In this document: one piece after another, positions 35,380 through 44,962 of the stretch
Numbering within the stretch: position 1 is the first letter of the stretch
How the letters are laid out: each line of letters starts with the position of its first letter
Assembly (NCBI RefSeq): GCF_017368455.1
Contig: NZ_JAFNJU010000006.1
Coordinates: 62,001-126,000 of the forward strand
Direction: 5' to 3'
Length of the DNA stretch: 64,000 nt
Source of the DNA: Proteiniclasticum aestuarii
Lineage (GTDB): Bacteria > Bacillota > Clostridia > Clostridiales > Clostridiaceae
Notes under the pieces: model-generated
Told to the model about the DNA's origin: nothing
What the model saw: the letters and a program-made list of their open reading frames with translations, nothing else
Databases searched by the model: none
Position numbers and translations under genes: made by a program

Positions 35380-37068
35380 ATGAAAAAAGTAGTAAGTCTT
35401 TTACTGGCATCCATGATGATGCTTGGTGTATTAGCAGGATGCTCCAGCAATGAAGATCCGGCCGAAACACCAGAAACACCTGGCGCAGAAACACCGGGGG
35501 AAACTCCAGAAGAACCTGCTGAAGGTGGCGTAATATACTCCAATGGGGGGCCAATTGAATTTTTCGAACATCCATGGCTGAATCCTGGTTCCTTCCTTTA
35601 CAACAAGACACTGTTTGATCATCTGATTGTTGCAGATGAGAACCTGAATCCTGAAGAAGGACAGCTTGCAGCAGACTACAACATTTCCGAAGATGGTATG
35701 AATCTTGAATTCAACCTGAAGGAAGACCTCTTCTGGCACGATGGCGAAGCCATCACAGCAGATGATGTCAAGGAATCCATCGAATATGCACTGAAGATCT
35801 CCGGTCTGAATGCAGTATTCGCTTCCACCTTCAACGCCATCAAGGGCGCAGAAGAGTTCGTGGCAGGAACAGCAGATGAAATTGCTGGAATCGTGGTGGA
35901 TGGAAACAACATCAAGATCGAATTCGCGAAACTTGCACCAGATGCACTGCTCACCTTCACACAGTTTGCACCACTGCCAATGAAGCATTTTGAAGGAGAA
36001 GATCCTCTGAACTTCCAGCAGTCCGCATTCTGGCAGAGCCCAGTAGGTAGTGGACCATTCATGGTGGAGGAAGTGAAGCTGAACGAGTACACCACCCTGA
36101 AGCCCTTCGACAAGTACCATGCAGGAGCACCAAGCTTCAGCATCTACCTGACACCAAGCCCTGGGGACTCCGATCCGAACCTTGTGACCAATGCACAGGC
36201 CGGCATGGTGGACTACGCCTTCACAAAGAGCGTAGAAGCAGCCAACAGCCTGAAGGAAGTGGAAGGACTCAATGTGACACAGGTAGACATCCGTTACACC
36301 AGACTTTTCTATCCAAACAAGTTCCCTAAGGCAGATGGAACCCCATCACCTTTAGCGGATGCAAAAGTAAGACAGGCCATCGCTTATGCCATCGACATGG
36401 CAGCCATCGCAGAGAACCTCTTCAAGGGTGCTGCAGTACCAGCGAACTCCCTGTCACCAAACGAAGCAACCAAGGCAACAGGCCTGAACGACTATGACTA
36501 CAACCCAGAGAAAGCAAAGGAACTTCTTGCAGAAGCGAACTGGGATGAAGATTATGAACTGGATGTCGTGTACTACTACACAGACCAGCAGACCGTAGAC
36601 TTCATGGCAGCCATCCAGTCCTACCTGAAAGATGTAGGCATCAAGATGAACTTCAGACTTCTTGAAGGAGATCTCGGATCCCTCCTATGGACACCACCAG
36701 CGGATCCAGTAAACGGACCAAGCGCAGTGGAATGGGACCTTGCTTATGCAGCAAACGCTGCACTGTCTCTGCATGAATACTATGACAGATACCAGACAGG
36801 TTCCTCCTCCAACTCCCATACACCAAGCGATCCAAAGCTTGACGAGCTGATCGAGGCAACCAACTCCACATTCGATACCGATGAAATCGTTGCTGCATTC
36901 CAGGAACTTCAGAAGTATGAGAATGAAACACTGTTCACCATTCCACTATACTATCAGCCAACATTCGTCATCGAATCTGATAAGATCGTGAAGGGTGCTC
37001 CAGCATACGGAAATCCTCAGTTCAACTACAACTGGGAAATCCAGAATTGGGAAGTCAAAGCAGACTAA
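35380..37068 (+). CDS. Dpp-type ABC substrate-binding lipoprotein, probable sialic-acid (or derivative) binder
   Basis: A 562-residue lipoprotein. The lipobox is VLAGC with C21, followed by a Pro/Glu/Thr-rich linker (ETPETPGAETPGETPEEPAE) to the SBP_bac_5 domain. Codon use is strongly biased (many GCA and AAG), suggesting high expression. Family-5 binding proteins carry sialic acid in SatABCD of Haemophilus ducreyi, and this gene leads a nan cluster. So the ligand is inferred to be Neu5Ac, 2,7-anhydro-Neu5Ac or a sialyl glycan. A stem-loop follows at 37092-37119. Confidence 0.82.
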   Translation: MKKVVSLLLASMMMLGVLAGCSSNEDPAETPETPGAETPGETPEEPAEGGVIYSNGGPIEFFEHPWLNPGSFLYNKTLFDHLIVADENLNPEEGQLAADYNISEDGMNLEFNLKEDLFWHDGEAITADDVKESIEYALKISGLNAVFASTFNAIKGAEEFVAGTADEIAGIVVDGNNIKIEFAKLAPDALLTFTQFAPLPMKHFEGEDPLNFQQSAFWQSPVGSGPFMVEEVKLNEYTTLKPFDKYHAGAPSFSIYLTPSPGDSDPNLVTNAQAGMVDYAFTKSVEAANSLKEVEGLNVTQVDIRYTRLFYPNKFPKADGTPSPLADAKVRQAIAYAIDMAAIAENLFKGAAVPANSLSPNEATKATGLNDYDYNPEKAKELLAEANWDEDYELDVVYYYTDQQTVDFMAAIQSYLKDVGIKMNFRLLEGDLGSLLWTPPADPVNGPSAVEWDLAYAANAALSLHEYYDRYQTGSSSNSHTPSDPKLDELIEATNSTFDTDEIVAAFQELQKYENETLFTIPLYYQPTFVIESDKIVKGAPAYGNPQFNYNWEIQNWEVKAD

Positions 37069-37091
37069 AGATAAGTAGAGAATCTTATAGG

Positions 37092-37119
37092 ATATAGCTG
37101 TGGTTCTCCACAGCTATAT
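37092..37119 (+). other. Intercistronic stem-loop after the second SBP gene
   Basis: Perfect 12-bp stem ATATAGCTGTGG (37092-37103) with CCACAGCTATAT (37108-37119), 4-nt loop TTCT, followed by TTATT. Probably a partial terminator or stabilising hairpin that sets SBP above permease expression. Confidence 0.7.
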
Positions 37120-37138
37120 TTATTGAAAGGAGAATACC

Positions 37139-38092
37139 ATGTTTTCATATGTTATCAGAAGGATCCTGTCTCTGATTCCCATGATCTTCATCATAACCTT
37201 CCTGATCTATTTCGGTCTGGAACTGACACCAGGAGACGCTGTTTCCCACCTTATTCCACCGGATGCACTGGCAAACGTCAGTCCCGAGCAGCTGGAGGCG
37301 GTGAGAGAATCCTTCGGCCTCAATGACCCTTTTCTTGTTCGTTACTTCAGATGGCTTGGAGAAATGCTCCAGGGGAACTTCGGTTTCAGTATTTCCTCCG
37401 GTGTGAGCATTTCGGAAATCGTCATGAGAAACCTGTCCTCCACCATCGAGCTGTCCGTAGCGGCGCTCTTCATCTCCACGGTCCTTGGCAGTATACTGGG
37501 TCTTCTCAGTGCACTGAAAAAAGGAACCCTGGCAGACAATGTGCTTACCGTGGCAGGTATGATCGGTGTGTCCATTCCGCAGTTCTTCTTCGGACTGGTG
37601 TGTATTCTGCTCTTCGTACTGAAGTGGAGAATCTTCCCCATCAGGCTTCTTCCCCATCAGACCTCCTTCGTGGATGAGATGAAAGTCCTCTTTCTTCCCG
37701 CCATGGTCCTTGGCATCTCCCTTACTGCAGGTGTCATGAGATATACAAGAAGCAGTATGCTGGACGCCCTGAATAAAGACTACATCAAGACGGCAAGAAG
37801 CAAGGGACTTTCCGAATGGAGAGTGAACCTGGTACACGGATTCAGAGTGGCCCTCACACCTGTGGTGGTTCTCATCGGATTCAGACTGCCCATGCTCATC
37901 GGTGGTTCCGTGGTCATTGAAAGCATTTTCCAGAGACAGGGCATCGGAAGCACCTTCGTCACAGCGGTGCGTGGACAGAACTATCCCCTGGTCATGATGA
38001 TTGCACTCTTCAGCGTCATCGCAGTGCTTGTATCAAGTTTTGTGGTGGATATCCTGACAGCGGCACTGGACCCTCGAGTAAAGTTAGAATAG
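37139..38092 (+). CDS. Dpp-type ABC transporter permease (first) of the sialic-acid cluster
   Basis: A 317-residue six-helix permease starting MFSYVIRRILSLIPMIFIIT. The EAA loop lies in DYIKTARSKGLSEWRVNLVHGFR. AAAGGAG precedes the ATG. The second permease gene follows after 8 nt. Confidence 0.9.
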   Translation: MFSYVIRRILSLIPMIFIITFLIYFGLELTPGDAVSHLIPPDALANVSPEQLEAVRESFGLNDPFLVRYFRWLGEMLQGNFGFSISSGVSISEIVMRNLSSTIELSVAALFISTVLGSILGLLSALKKGTLADNVLTVAGMIGVSIPQFFFGLVCILLFVLKWRIFPIRLLPHQTSFVDEMKVLFLPAMVLGISLTAGVMRYTRSSMLDALNKDYIKTARSKGLSEWRVNLVHGFRVALTPVVVLIGFRLPMLIGGSVVIESIFQRQGIGSTFVTAVRGQNYPLVMMIALFSVIAVLVSSFVVDILTAALDPRVKLE

Positions 38093-38100
38093 GTGATGAG

Positions 38101-39015
38101 ATGATAAGCAGAAAATTAGATAGAAAATTTGACCGAATCCTTGAAAGAGAAGAGAAGGGGCTAAACGGCGGTAAAACCATGAACCGTTCTCTTAGAAAAT
38201 TCCTGAAGAACAGACTGGCCATCGTGGGTGTCGTGCTCTTTGCACTGATCCTTCTGGCGTCCATCTTCGCACCGCTTCTCACAAGCTACGACCCGCTGGG
38301 GGTCGACATGTCTTCGGTGCTAGAGGCGCCTTCGAGGGAACACATTCTGGGAACGGATAAGATCGGAAGAGACATCTTCTCAAGAGTCCTCTACGGGGGA
38401 AGAATCTCCATTCTGGTAGGACTTGGAAGCGCTCTGGGCGCAGCCTTCATTGGCGTCCTTCTTGGGGCCTATGCTGGCTATAAGGGCGGAAAGATCGATA
38501 AGTTCATCTTAAGAGTGTCCGAAATCTTCATGTCCTTCCCTCAGATTGTACTGGTTCTTCTTCTTGTGACCATTCTGGGACAGAGTCTGACGAATCTTCT
38601 CATCATCTTCATCCTTACAGGGTGGGGAAGCGTATACCGTATGACCAGAGCAAGAATGCTCTCCATCAGAGAAGAAGAATACGTGCAGGCATTAAGAGCT
38701 TTCGGACTCAATGACTTCATTGTGGCCTACAAGCATATGCTCCCCAATGCCATTGGACCGATTCTTGTCAACATCACCCTGTCCACCGCCATGTTCATCC
38801 TGGAAGAGGCCGCATTGTCCTTCCTGGGATTGGGTGTGCCACTGGAAATCGCCACCTGGGGAAATATCCTAAACGCTGCCCAGGACCAGTCCGTGCTTCT
38901 GAACAACTGGTGGATCTGGCTCCCAGTGGGTGTCGTCATATCCCTGTTCGTCATGGCCGTGAACTTCATGGGCGATGGCCTGAGAGATTCCACAGACCCC
39001 ACACAGCAAGGGTAG
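38101..39015 (+). CDS. Dpp-type ABC transporter permease (second) of the sialic-acid cluster
   Basis: A 304-residue permease with the DppC hallmark HILGTDKIGRDIFSRVLYGGRISI and EAA loop in EYVQALRAFGLNDFIVAYKHMLPN. The N-terminus is a charged cytosolic extension; a second ATG at 38179 would remove 26 residues but has a poorer ribosome site than AGGTGATGAG before 38101. Confidence 0.9.
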   Translation: MISRKLDRKFDRILEREEKGLNGGKTMNRSLRKFLKNRLAIVGVVLFALILLASIFAPLLTSYDPLGVDMSSVLEAPSREHILGTDKIGRDIFSRVLYGGRISILVGLGSALGAAFIGVLLGAYAGYKGGKIDKFILRVSEIFMSFPQIVLVLLLVTILGQSLTNLLIIFILTGWGSVYRMTRARMLSIREEEYVQALRAFGLNDFIVAYKHMLPNAIGPILVNITLSTAMFILEEAALSFLGLGVPLEIATWGNILNAAQDQSVLLNNWWIWLPVGVVISLFVMAVNFMGDGLRDSTDPTQQG

Positions 39016-39028
39016 AAGGAGGTAAATT

Positions 39029-40042
39029 ATGGAAAAAGAAACAAGAGAAAATGATGTCATCTTAAGAGTAAAAGACCTGAAGACCTTCTTTTACACCAAC
39101 AATCGATGCAACCGCGCCATCAACGGCGTTTCCTTCGACATCAGAAAAGGAAAGACCTTAAGTATTGTAGGAGAATCGGGATGCGGCAAGAGCGTGACTG
39201 CTTCCTCCATCATGCAGCTGCTGCCCGAACTCTCCAGAATCGAAGAAGGGGAAATCACCTATTTCTCCAGCGACGGAGAAGTGAACATAGAGAAGCTTCC
39301 GAAGAACGGAAAGAAGATGAGAAGCCTTCGAGGCTCCGACATCGCCATGATCTTCCAGGATCCCATGACGGCGCTGAATCCTGTGTACACCATCGGCTTC
39401 CAGATCGTGGAAAACCTTAGAGCGCATATGAACATGTCAAGAAAAGACGCGAAGAAAAGAGCCGTGGAACTGCTGGCCCAGATGGGCATTCCCAATCCGG
39501 AGCAGAGAGTCAACGAGTATCCCCATCAGTTCTCCGGCGGAATGAGACAGCGTGCCATGATCGCCATGGCCATGAGCTGCAACCCCAAAGTGCTCATCGC
39601 CGATGAGCCCACCACGGCGCTGGATGTGACCATCCAGGCACAGATCTTCGAGCTCATGATGAAGCTGAAGGAAGATTTTGATACCGCAATACTACTCATC
39701 ACCCATGACATGGGTGTGGTGAATGAGGTATCTGATGATATGGCCGTCATGTATATGGGCAACATCGTGGAAAGCGGAGAGACCAGAGATGTCATAAAGC
39801 ATCCCGCTCATCCATACACCAAGGCCCTGCTCCAGTCCATTCCGATTCTCGGAAAAGGACGCAATCAGGATCTGGAACCCATCCGAGGATCAACACCGGA
39901 TCCCTACAACAGACCCGTAGGCTGTCAGTTCAGAGACCGCTGCGACTACATGACCGAGAAATGCGGTGAAATGCCACCGGAAGAAATGGTCTCAGAAGAC
40001 CATATGGTAAGATGCTGGCATTGGAAAGAGGTGCTGAAATGA
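39029..40042 (+). CDS. Dpp-type ABC transporter ATP-binding protein (DppD type)
   Basis: A 337-residue ATPase: Walker A GESGCGKS, Q-loop FQDPMTALNP, signature FSGGMRQR, Walker B IADEPTTALDV, H-loop LITHD. The C-terminal oligo_HPY part keeps the cysteines (GCQFRDRCDYMTEKC and RCWHW) that can hold an Fe-S cluster in related transporters. It overlaps the next gene by 4 nt. Confidence 0.9.
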   Translation: MEKETRENDVILRVKDLKTFFYTNNRCNRAINGVSFDIRKGKTLSIVGESGCGKSVTASSIMQLLPELSRIEEGEITYFSSDGEVNIEKLPKNGKKMRSLRGSDIAMIFQDPMTALNPVYTIGFQIVENLRAHMNMSRKDAKKRAVELLAQMGIPNPEQRVNEYPHQFSGGMRQRAMIAMAMSCNPKVLIADEPTTALDVTIQAQIFELMMKLKEDFDTAILLITHDMGVVNEVSDDMAVMYMGNIVESGETRDVIKHPAHPYTKALLQSIPILGKGRNQDLEPIRGSTPDPYNRPVGCQFRDRCDYMTEKCGEMPPEEMVSEDHMVRCWHWKEVLK

Positions 40043-41073
40043 TGAAGAAAGAAAGAGAAGTATTACTGAGCCTTAATAATGTGAAGACCTACTTCCCCGT
40101 GAAGAAAGGCGTCATGAAAAAGACCGTGGGATACGTCAAAGCCGTGGATGACATCTCCATCGATGTGTACAAGGGAGAAACCCTTGGCCTGGTGGGAGAA
40201 TCCGGATGCGGAAAGACCACCCTTGGAAAATCCATTCTGCAGCTGGTACCAGCCACGGACGGAGAAATGAACTACAACTTCGACGGCGATGTGAAGGACC
40301 TCCGAACCCTTGACAGAAAGAGCCTGGATGCGGCCAGAAAGAGAATGCAGATTGTCTTCCAGGACCCGCACTCCTCCCTGAATCCGTCCTTCACCATCTA
40401 TCAGTCTCTCTCTGACCCTCTGAAGAAGTTCGGAGTGGAGAAGAAGGAAGACCGAAGAAAGATCATCGGTGATCTGTTGGAAGCCGTGAATATGAGAGCG
40501 GAGTACATGGACCGGTATCCCCATGAGTTCTCCGGCGGACAGAGACAGAGAATCGGCATCGCCAGAGCCCTCAGCGTCAATCCGGAGCTCATCGTCTGCG
40601 ATGAGGCCGTAAGCGCACTGGATGTATCCATCCAGGCCCAGGTGCTGAACCTTCTGAAGAAGCTGAAGGAAGAAAGAGACCTGACCTACATCTTCATCAC
40701 CCATGACCTTTCCGTGGTGGAATACATCAGTGACCGCATCGCGGTGATGTACCTGGGAAGAATTGTGGAACTGGCTGAAGCGGACGAGCTCTACAAGAAC
40801 AAGCTTCATCCCTATACCCAGGCGCTCCTCTCTGCCATCTTCGTGGCTGAGCCGGACAGAAAGACCAATAGAATCATTCTGGAAGGGGATGTGCCAAGCC
40901 CCATGAACCCACCTTCAGGATGTTCCTTCCATCCACGATGCAGCTACTGCATGGATGTGTGCAAAGTGGAAAGACCAGCCCTCAAGAAATATGAAATAGA
41001 CGGAACCGATCACTATGTGGCCTGCCACATGGTAGAACAGAAGAAAGAAGGAAAATATAATGGCGAAATTTAA
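40039..41073 (+). CDS. Dpp-type ABC transporter ATP-binding protein (DppF type)
   Basis: A 344-residue ATPase: Walker A GESGCGKT, signature FSGGQRQR, H-loop FITHD. Walker B reads VCDEAVSALDV, a common OppF variant. The C-terminus carries GCSFHPRCSYCMDVC and CHM. ATG 40039 overlaps the upstream stop (ATGA) and is spaced 6-7 nt from AGAGGTG. Its 3' end overlaps the aldolase gene by 14 nt, which ties transport to catabolism. Confidence 0.9.
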   Translation: MMKKEREVLLSLNNVKTYFPVKKGVMKKTVGYVKAVDDISIDVYKGETLGLVGESGCGKTTLGKSILQLVPATDGEMNYNFDGDVKDLRTLDRKSLDAARKRMQIVFQDPHSSLNPSFTIYQSLSDPLKKFGVEKKEDRRKIIGDLLEAVNMRAEYMDRYPHEFSGGQRQRIGIARALSVNPELIVCDEAVSALDVSIQAQVLNLLKKLKEERDLTYIFITHDLSVVEYISDRIAVMYLGRIVELAEADELYKNKLHPYTQALLSAIFVAEPDRKTNRIILEGDVPSPMNPPSGCSFHPRCSYCMDVCKVERPALKKYEIDGTDHYVACHMVEQKKEGKYNGEI

Positions 41074-41998
41074 CTTTAAAGAAATCACAGGTGTCATCCC
41101 AGCGCTTCTGACCCCCTTCGACAAGGACGAGAATCTGGACGAGAAGGGCCTAAGAGCCCTCATCGCGAAGCTTCTTCAGGACGGTGTGCATGGACTGTAT
41201 CTCACCGGCTCCACAGGAGAAGGCTTCCTCATGAGCCAGGAAGAGAGAAAGCAGGCGGTGGAAATCGCCATGGACGAAGTGGCAGGAAGAGTTCCAGTCA
41301 TCGTTCATGTAGGCGCCATCTCCACAAGACTGTCTCTGGAGCTGACCCATCACGCCGCAGAAGCGGGAGCGGATGCCATCTCCTCCGTACCGCCTTTCTA
41401 CTACAGATTCGCTGAAAAGGAAATCATCGAATACTACAGAGAACTGGCAGCAGCCACAGAGCTTCCCATGATCGTGTACAACATTCCCCTGGCAGGACTC
41501 ATGGGCTATGACACCATCTTAAAGCTGGCAAAGCTTCCAAACGTCATCGGCATCAAGTATACCGCCACCAGCCACTTTGAGATCACAAGGCTCAAGAGTG
41601 ATGTGGGAGAAGACTTCATGATCTATTCCGGTGCCGATGAAATGGCCCTGTCAGGTCTTCTGGCCGGAGCAGACGGCATCATCGGTTCCACCTACAATGC
41701 CATTCCCGACACATTCATGGACCTGTACAGTGCCTACACGGAAGGTAGACAGGAAGAAGCCAGAGACATCATGAAGGAAGCCGTGGCCGTGATCATGCAG
41801 ATGCTCTCCTATGGCAGCCTCATGGCGGTATTAAAGGCCATCAGCAGATGGAGAGGTGCCGATGCGGGTTATGTGAGAAAGCCTTTCACAAACTTCAGTC
41901 TGGAAGAAGAAGAGGCCATGAAGAAGGACTTCCTTGCACTGAATGACAAGATGAACTTTAAGCACGTGGGCTTCATCGCGGAGCTGGCGAAGAAATGA
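41060..41998 (+). CDS. nanA: N-acetylneuraminate lyase-like DHDPS-family aldolase
   Basis: A 312-residue class I aldolase of the DapA/NanA family. The substrate carboxylate loop GSTGE is at residues 50-54, the catalytic tyrosine Y140 in IVYNIP and the Schiff-base lysine K166 in GIKYT. It would split N-acetylneuraminate to N-acetylmannosamine and pyruvate. Family members include other 2-keto-acid aldolases, but nanE and a ROK kinase lie downstream, which supports NanA. It overlaps the ABC ATPase by 14 nt and the flavoprotein by 4 nt. Confidence 0.85.
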   Translation: MAKFNFKEITGVIPALLTPFDKDENLDEKGLRALIAKLLQDGVHGLYLTGSTGEGFLMSQEERKQAVEIAMDEVAGRVPVIVHVGAISTRLSLELTHHAAEAGADAISSVPPFYYRFAEKEIIEYYRELAAATELPMIVYNIPLAGLMGYDTILKLAKLPNVIGIKYTATSHFEITRLKSDVGEDFMIYSGADEMALSGLLAGADGIIGSTYNAIPDTFMDLYSAYTEGRQEEARDIMKEAVAVIMQMLSYGSLMAVLKAISRWRGADAGYVRKPFTNFSLEEEEAMKKDFLALNDKMNFKHVGFIAELAKK

Positions 41999-43716
41999 TC
42001 ATGGAGAAACAGCCGGATACAGATGTTCTAGTCATAGGATCAGGCATCGCCGGTCTATCTGCCGCCATCTATGCGGCGAAAAACGGAACTCGTGTCACTT
42101 TAAGTGCTTCCGTGAATCTCTTTTCCGGTTCCACGTTTTTCCCCGGAACCTGGGGATTCGGCCTGGTGGGACCGGAAAACGAGAAAGACGAGAAAGACCT
42201 GATTGAAACCATCGAAAGACTCGGACAGGGTGTAACAAGCAAGCACCTGGTGGAGACCTTTGTGAGAAACCTCAATGAGAGCGTGGATCTTCTGGAGAAG
42301 ATGGGCATCACCCTGGAGAAGCCATCAGAAGAAGCGAAGGGTCAGAAGGAGTACATTCCCTGCTTTGACCACAAGCACCGCAGATGGAGAGGTCTCACCA
42401 AGAAGAATCTTCTGGAGACCCTGCCGAAGATTCTGAAGGACCTGGGCATCCGCCTCCTTCCTGACTTCGAAGTTATTGAGCTTCTGAAGGAAGGGGAAAG
42501 GGTCACAGGGGCAGTGGGCATCCGTGAAGGAAAAACCATGGAAAGGATTCAGGCGAAAGCCGTGATCCTTGCAACAGGAGGCCTCGGAGGGCTCTACAGC
42601 TATAAACTCACAACCGATGACGTCAATGGAAGCGGTGTGGGTCTTGCTCTTCGGGCAGGAGCCAGTGCCATCAACATGGAGTTCATGCAGATCATGCTGG
42701 GCTTCGTGAAACCGGGATTCAAAACCGTCCACAACGAGAAGACCTTCTTCGCCTCACAGTTTCACACAAAAGAGGGAAGAAACCTGCTCGAGGAAAGACT
42801 GCCGGAAGGACTCACCCAAGAGGAAGTGCTCCGTGCCAGATCCCTTCACGGTCCCTTTTCCAGTGAAACTGTCAGCAGATACCTGGACCTGTCGGTCCAT
42901 GAGGAGATCACAAAAAACAATCTTCCCGGTGTCCCCATGACCTATGATCTGGAAAAACTGAAGGAACCGGCGGAATTTGTGAAGACCTACTTCCGCTGGC
43001 TGAAGGAAGAGAAGCATGTCAGTATGGAAGAGGAGATATTAATCGCTCCCTTCATGCATGCATCCAATGGCGGCCTCTTCATCAGTGAAGAGGCGAAGAC
43101 CCCTGTCCCAGGCCTTTTTGCTGCAGGTGAATGCACCGGCGGCATGCATGGCGCAGACCGCATCGGTGGACTGTCCACAGCCAATGGCATCGTCTTCGGG
43201 AAAATCGCCGGAGAAAAGGCAGCCCTGTATTGCAGCACAATAGAAGAAACTGAAACAAAAGAATCGGATCTACTGTTCAGACTGCAGACAACAGAGGAAC
43301 CTGCAGAAAAGCTGAAAGAGATGAGAAAAATCATGTATCAGCATGCCTTTCTGAAACTGGAAGAAGAAAGCATCCGGTATGCAAGAAACTCCTGGGAAGA
43401 GATTCATTTCGAAGAAATGAACATTGGACAGGAGAAAGAGACCATGGGAATAAAAGAGCCTGAGATCAAGCACATCCGAGACAGCTACAGGCTGCTGAAC
43501 GGAAAAGCGGCAGCTTCGGCGCTGCTCACCGTGCAGCTCATGAGAAAAGAGAGCAGAGGATCCTTCTACAGATCTGATTATCCGGTGAAGGACGAGGCGC
43601 ATTTCAGAATGCCCCTTATGGTACGGCTCACGGAAAAGAAGAATGAAAAGATGGAAGAGCGGCTCTTTGAAGTCATGGTGGAGAAACCGGGAAGAGAGGA
43701 AGAGATAAAATGGTGA
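41995..43716 (+). CDS. FAD-binding fumarate reductase/L-aspartate oxidase-like flavoprotein
   Basis: A 573-residue soluble flavoprotein. The FAD motif VIGSGIAGLSAAIYA is at residues ~12-26, ATGGLGGLYSY near 188-198 is the second family signature, and AAGECTGGMHGADRIGGLS closes the FAD site. There is no N-terminal haem or FMN-binding part and no Fe-S partner gene. NadB-type partners (nadA, nadC) are absent, so NAD synthesis is unlikely. Its start overlaps nanA by 4 nt and its end overlaps the Gfo/Idh gene by 7 nt, so it is an integral part of the sialic-acid operon. The substrate is unknown. Confidence 0.82.
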   Translation: MIMEKQPDTDVLVIGSGIAGLSAAIYAAKNGTRVTLSASVNLFSGSTFFPGTWGFGLVGPENEKDEKDLIETIERLGQGVTSKHLVETFVRNLNESVDLLEKMGITLEKPSEEAKGQKEYIPCFDHKHRRWRGLTKKNLLETLPKILKDLGIRLLPDFEVIELLKEGERVTGAVGIREGKTMERIQAKAVILATGGLGGLYSYKLTTDDVNGSGVGLALRAGASAINMEFMQIMLGFVKPGFKTVHNEKTFFASQFHTKEGRNLLEERLPEGLTQEEVLRARSLHGPFSSETVSRYLDLSVHEEITKNNLPGVPMTYDLEKLKEPAEFVKTYFRWLKEEKHVSMEEEILIAPFMHASNGGLFISEEAKTPVPGLFAAGECTGGMHGADRIGGLSTANGIVFGKIAGEKAALYCSTIEETETKESDLLFRLQTTEEPAEKLKEMRKIMYQHAFLKLEEESIRYARNSWEEIHFEEMNIGQEKETMGIKEPEIKHIRDSYRLLNGKAAASALLTVQLMRKESRGSFYRSDYPVKDEAHFRMPLMVRLTEKKNEKMEERLFEVMVEKPGREEEIKW

Positions 43717-44843
43717 GAATCGGAATTGCTGGCATCGGCCAGATCGCGGAAGACTATATTTCTCTTTTTGCCGAGGGAAAGATCATAGAAGGAAAGATCA
43801 CGGCCCTTTCCTCCAGAAACCAGGACAGAGTGAAAAGTATCATAGATGCCTACGATCTGGAAGAGGTCAGGACCTTCACCTCCCTGGAGGACATGCTGAA
43901 GGAGGATGCAGTGGATGCGGTGATCATCACAACGCCCCATACGCTGCACCCCACCATGGCAGAGCTGGCTTTAAATCGCGGAAAACACGTACTGGTGGAC
44001 AAGCCTCTGGGCATCAAAGCCTCGGAGCTCACTGAACTTGTAAGGCTTGCGAAAGAGAAATCCCATCTGGTATCGGCTGTGATGCTGAACAGGCGAAGCA
44101 GCGACCTCTACCAGAAAGTGAAGGACATTGCAGAAAGTGGCCAGCTGGGCGAGCTTCGGCGGGCACTCTGGCAGATCACCAATCTCTACCGGACCTACGC
44201 CTACTATGGCACCAGCACCTGGAGAGGAAGCTATCTCACGGAAGGGGGAGGCGTGCTCATGAACCAGGCGGTGCATCAGCTGGATCTTCTTCTGTGGATC
44301 ATCGGGATGCCAGAGAAGGCCCATGCTTTCATGAAGGAAGGCTTTCACCGGCCTATGACCACAGAGAACGATGTGATCCTGAACCTGTTCTATGAAAGCG
44401 GTGCCTCTGCCACGTTTCTGGCCTCCACCCATGAAAGCCCCGGAACCAACAGACTGGAGCTGTCCTTCGATAAGGGGCAGATGGTGGTGGAAGAGGACAG
44501 GGTCCTGACCGTAAGAAGACTGTCTGAATGCGAAGAGGACTTCGCGAAGAAGGAAAGCAGCTATTTCACTCATGTGCCCTGTGAAGTGGAGCAGTTTGAA
44601 ATCCCTGTAACATCCAACAAGGTGGAGCAGGCCAGAACCATCAATAACTTCATTGCGAGCATCCTCGGTAAGGAAAAGATCCTGGCTTCTTTTGAAGAAG
44701 GCCTGAAGAGCGTTCAAGTGATCAACAGCGCCTACCTGTCCGCCTGGTCCGAGAAGACCGTGGATCTGGACTTTCTCCAGGAGGAATACGATCAGTACTG
44801 GGAAAGAAAGCTGGCACAGCAAGATCAAGACAACAGAAGATAA
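43710..44843 (+). CDS. Gfo/Idh/MocA-family oxidoreductase, possible NanOx-like enzyme
   Basis: A 377-residue NAD(P)-dependent oxidoreductase. The Rossmann motif GIAGIGQIA is near residues 5-13, the DKPLG box near 97-101 holds the catalytic lysine region, and GGGVLMNQAVHQLDLLLWIIG is the C-terminal signature with the conserved His/Asp. Gfo/Idh enzymes in sialic-acid loci (RgNanOx, YjhC) convert 2,7-anhydro-Neu5Ac to Neu5Ac through NAD-dependent redox steps. That role is inferred from context. A terminator follows at 44877. Confidence 0.85.
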   Translation: MVRIGIAGIGQIAEDYISLFAEGKIIEGKITALSSRNQDRVKSIIDAYDLEEVRTFTSLEDMLKEDAVDAVIITTPHTLHPTMAELALNRGKHVLVDKPLGIKASELTELVRLAKEKSHLVSAVMLNRRSSDLYQKVKDIAESGQLGELRRALWQITNLYRTYAYYGTSTWRGSYLTEGGGVLMNQAVHQLDLLLWIIGMPEKAHAFMKEGFHRPMTTENDVILNLFYESGASATFLASTHESPGTNRLELSFDKGQMVVEEDRVLTVRRLSECEEDFAKKESSYFTHVPCEVEQFEIPVTSNKVEQARTINNFIASILGKEKILASFEEGLKSVQVINSAYLSAWSEKTVDLDFLQEEYDQYWERKLAQQDQDNRR

Positions 44844-44876
44844 AGAAAGACCATACAGAAACTGAAGAAGAGGGGA

Positions 44877-44930
44877 AGCACAAGGGAACCTATGCTCCTG
44901 CTCGTAGTCCATAGGTCCTGTGCTTTTTGA
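44877..44930 (+). terminator. Terminator within the sialic-acid cluster, after the Gfo/Idh gene
   Basis: Stem AGCACA...ACCTATG with CATAGGT...TGTGCT (6 and 7 bp with an internal bulge), then TTTTTG. It separates the transporter-nanA part from nanE-nanK. I see no clear promoter between it and nanE, so partial read-through is likely. Confidence 0.8.
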
Positions 44931-44962
44931 GAGAGTACATGAGCATGACGAAATCTAGAAAG

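Noticed and set aside
43971-44912. A ~310-codon minus-strand frame opposite the Gfo/Idh gene
   Set aside because: Composition is typical of an antisense shadow, no ribosome site is present, and the plus-strand frame has full Gfo/Idh motifs.
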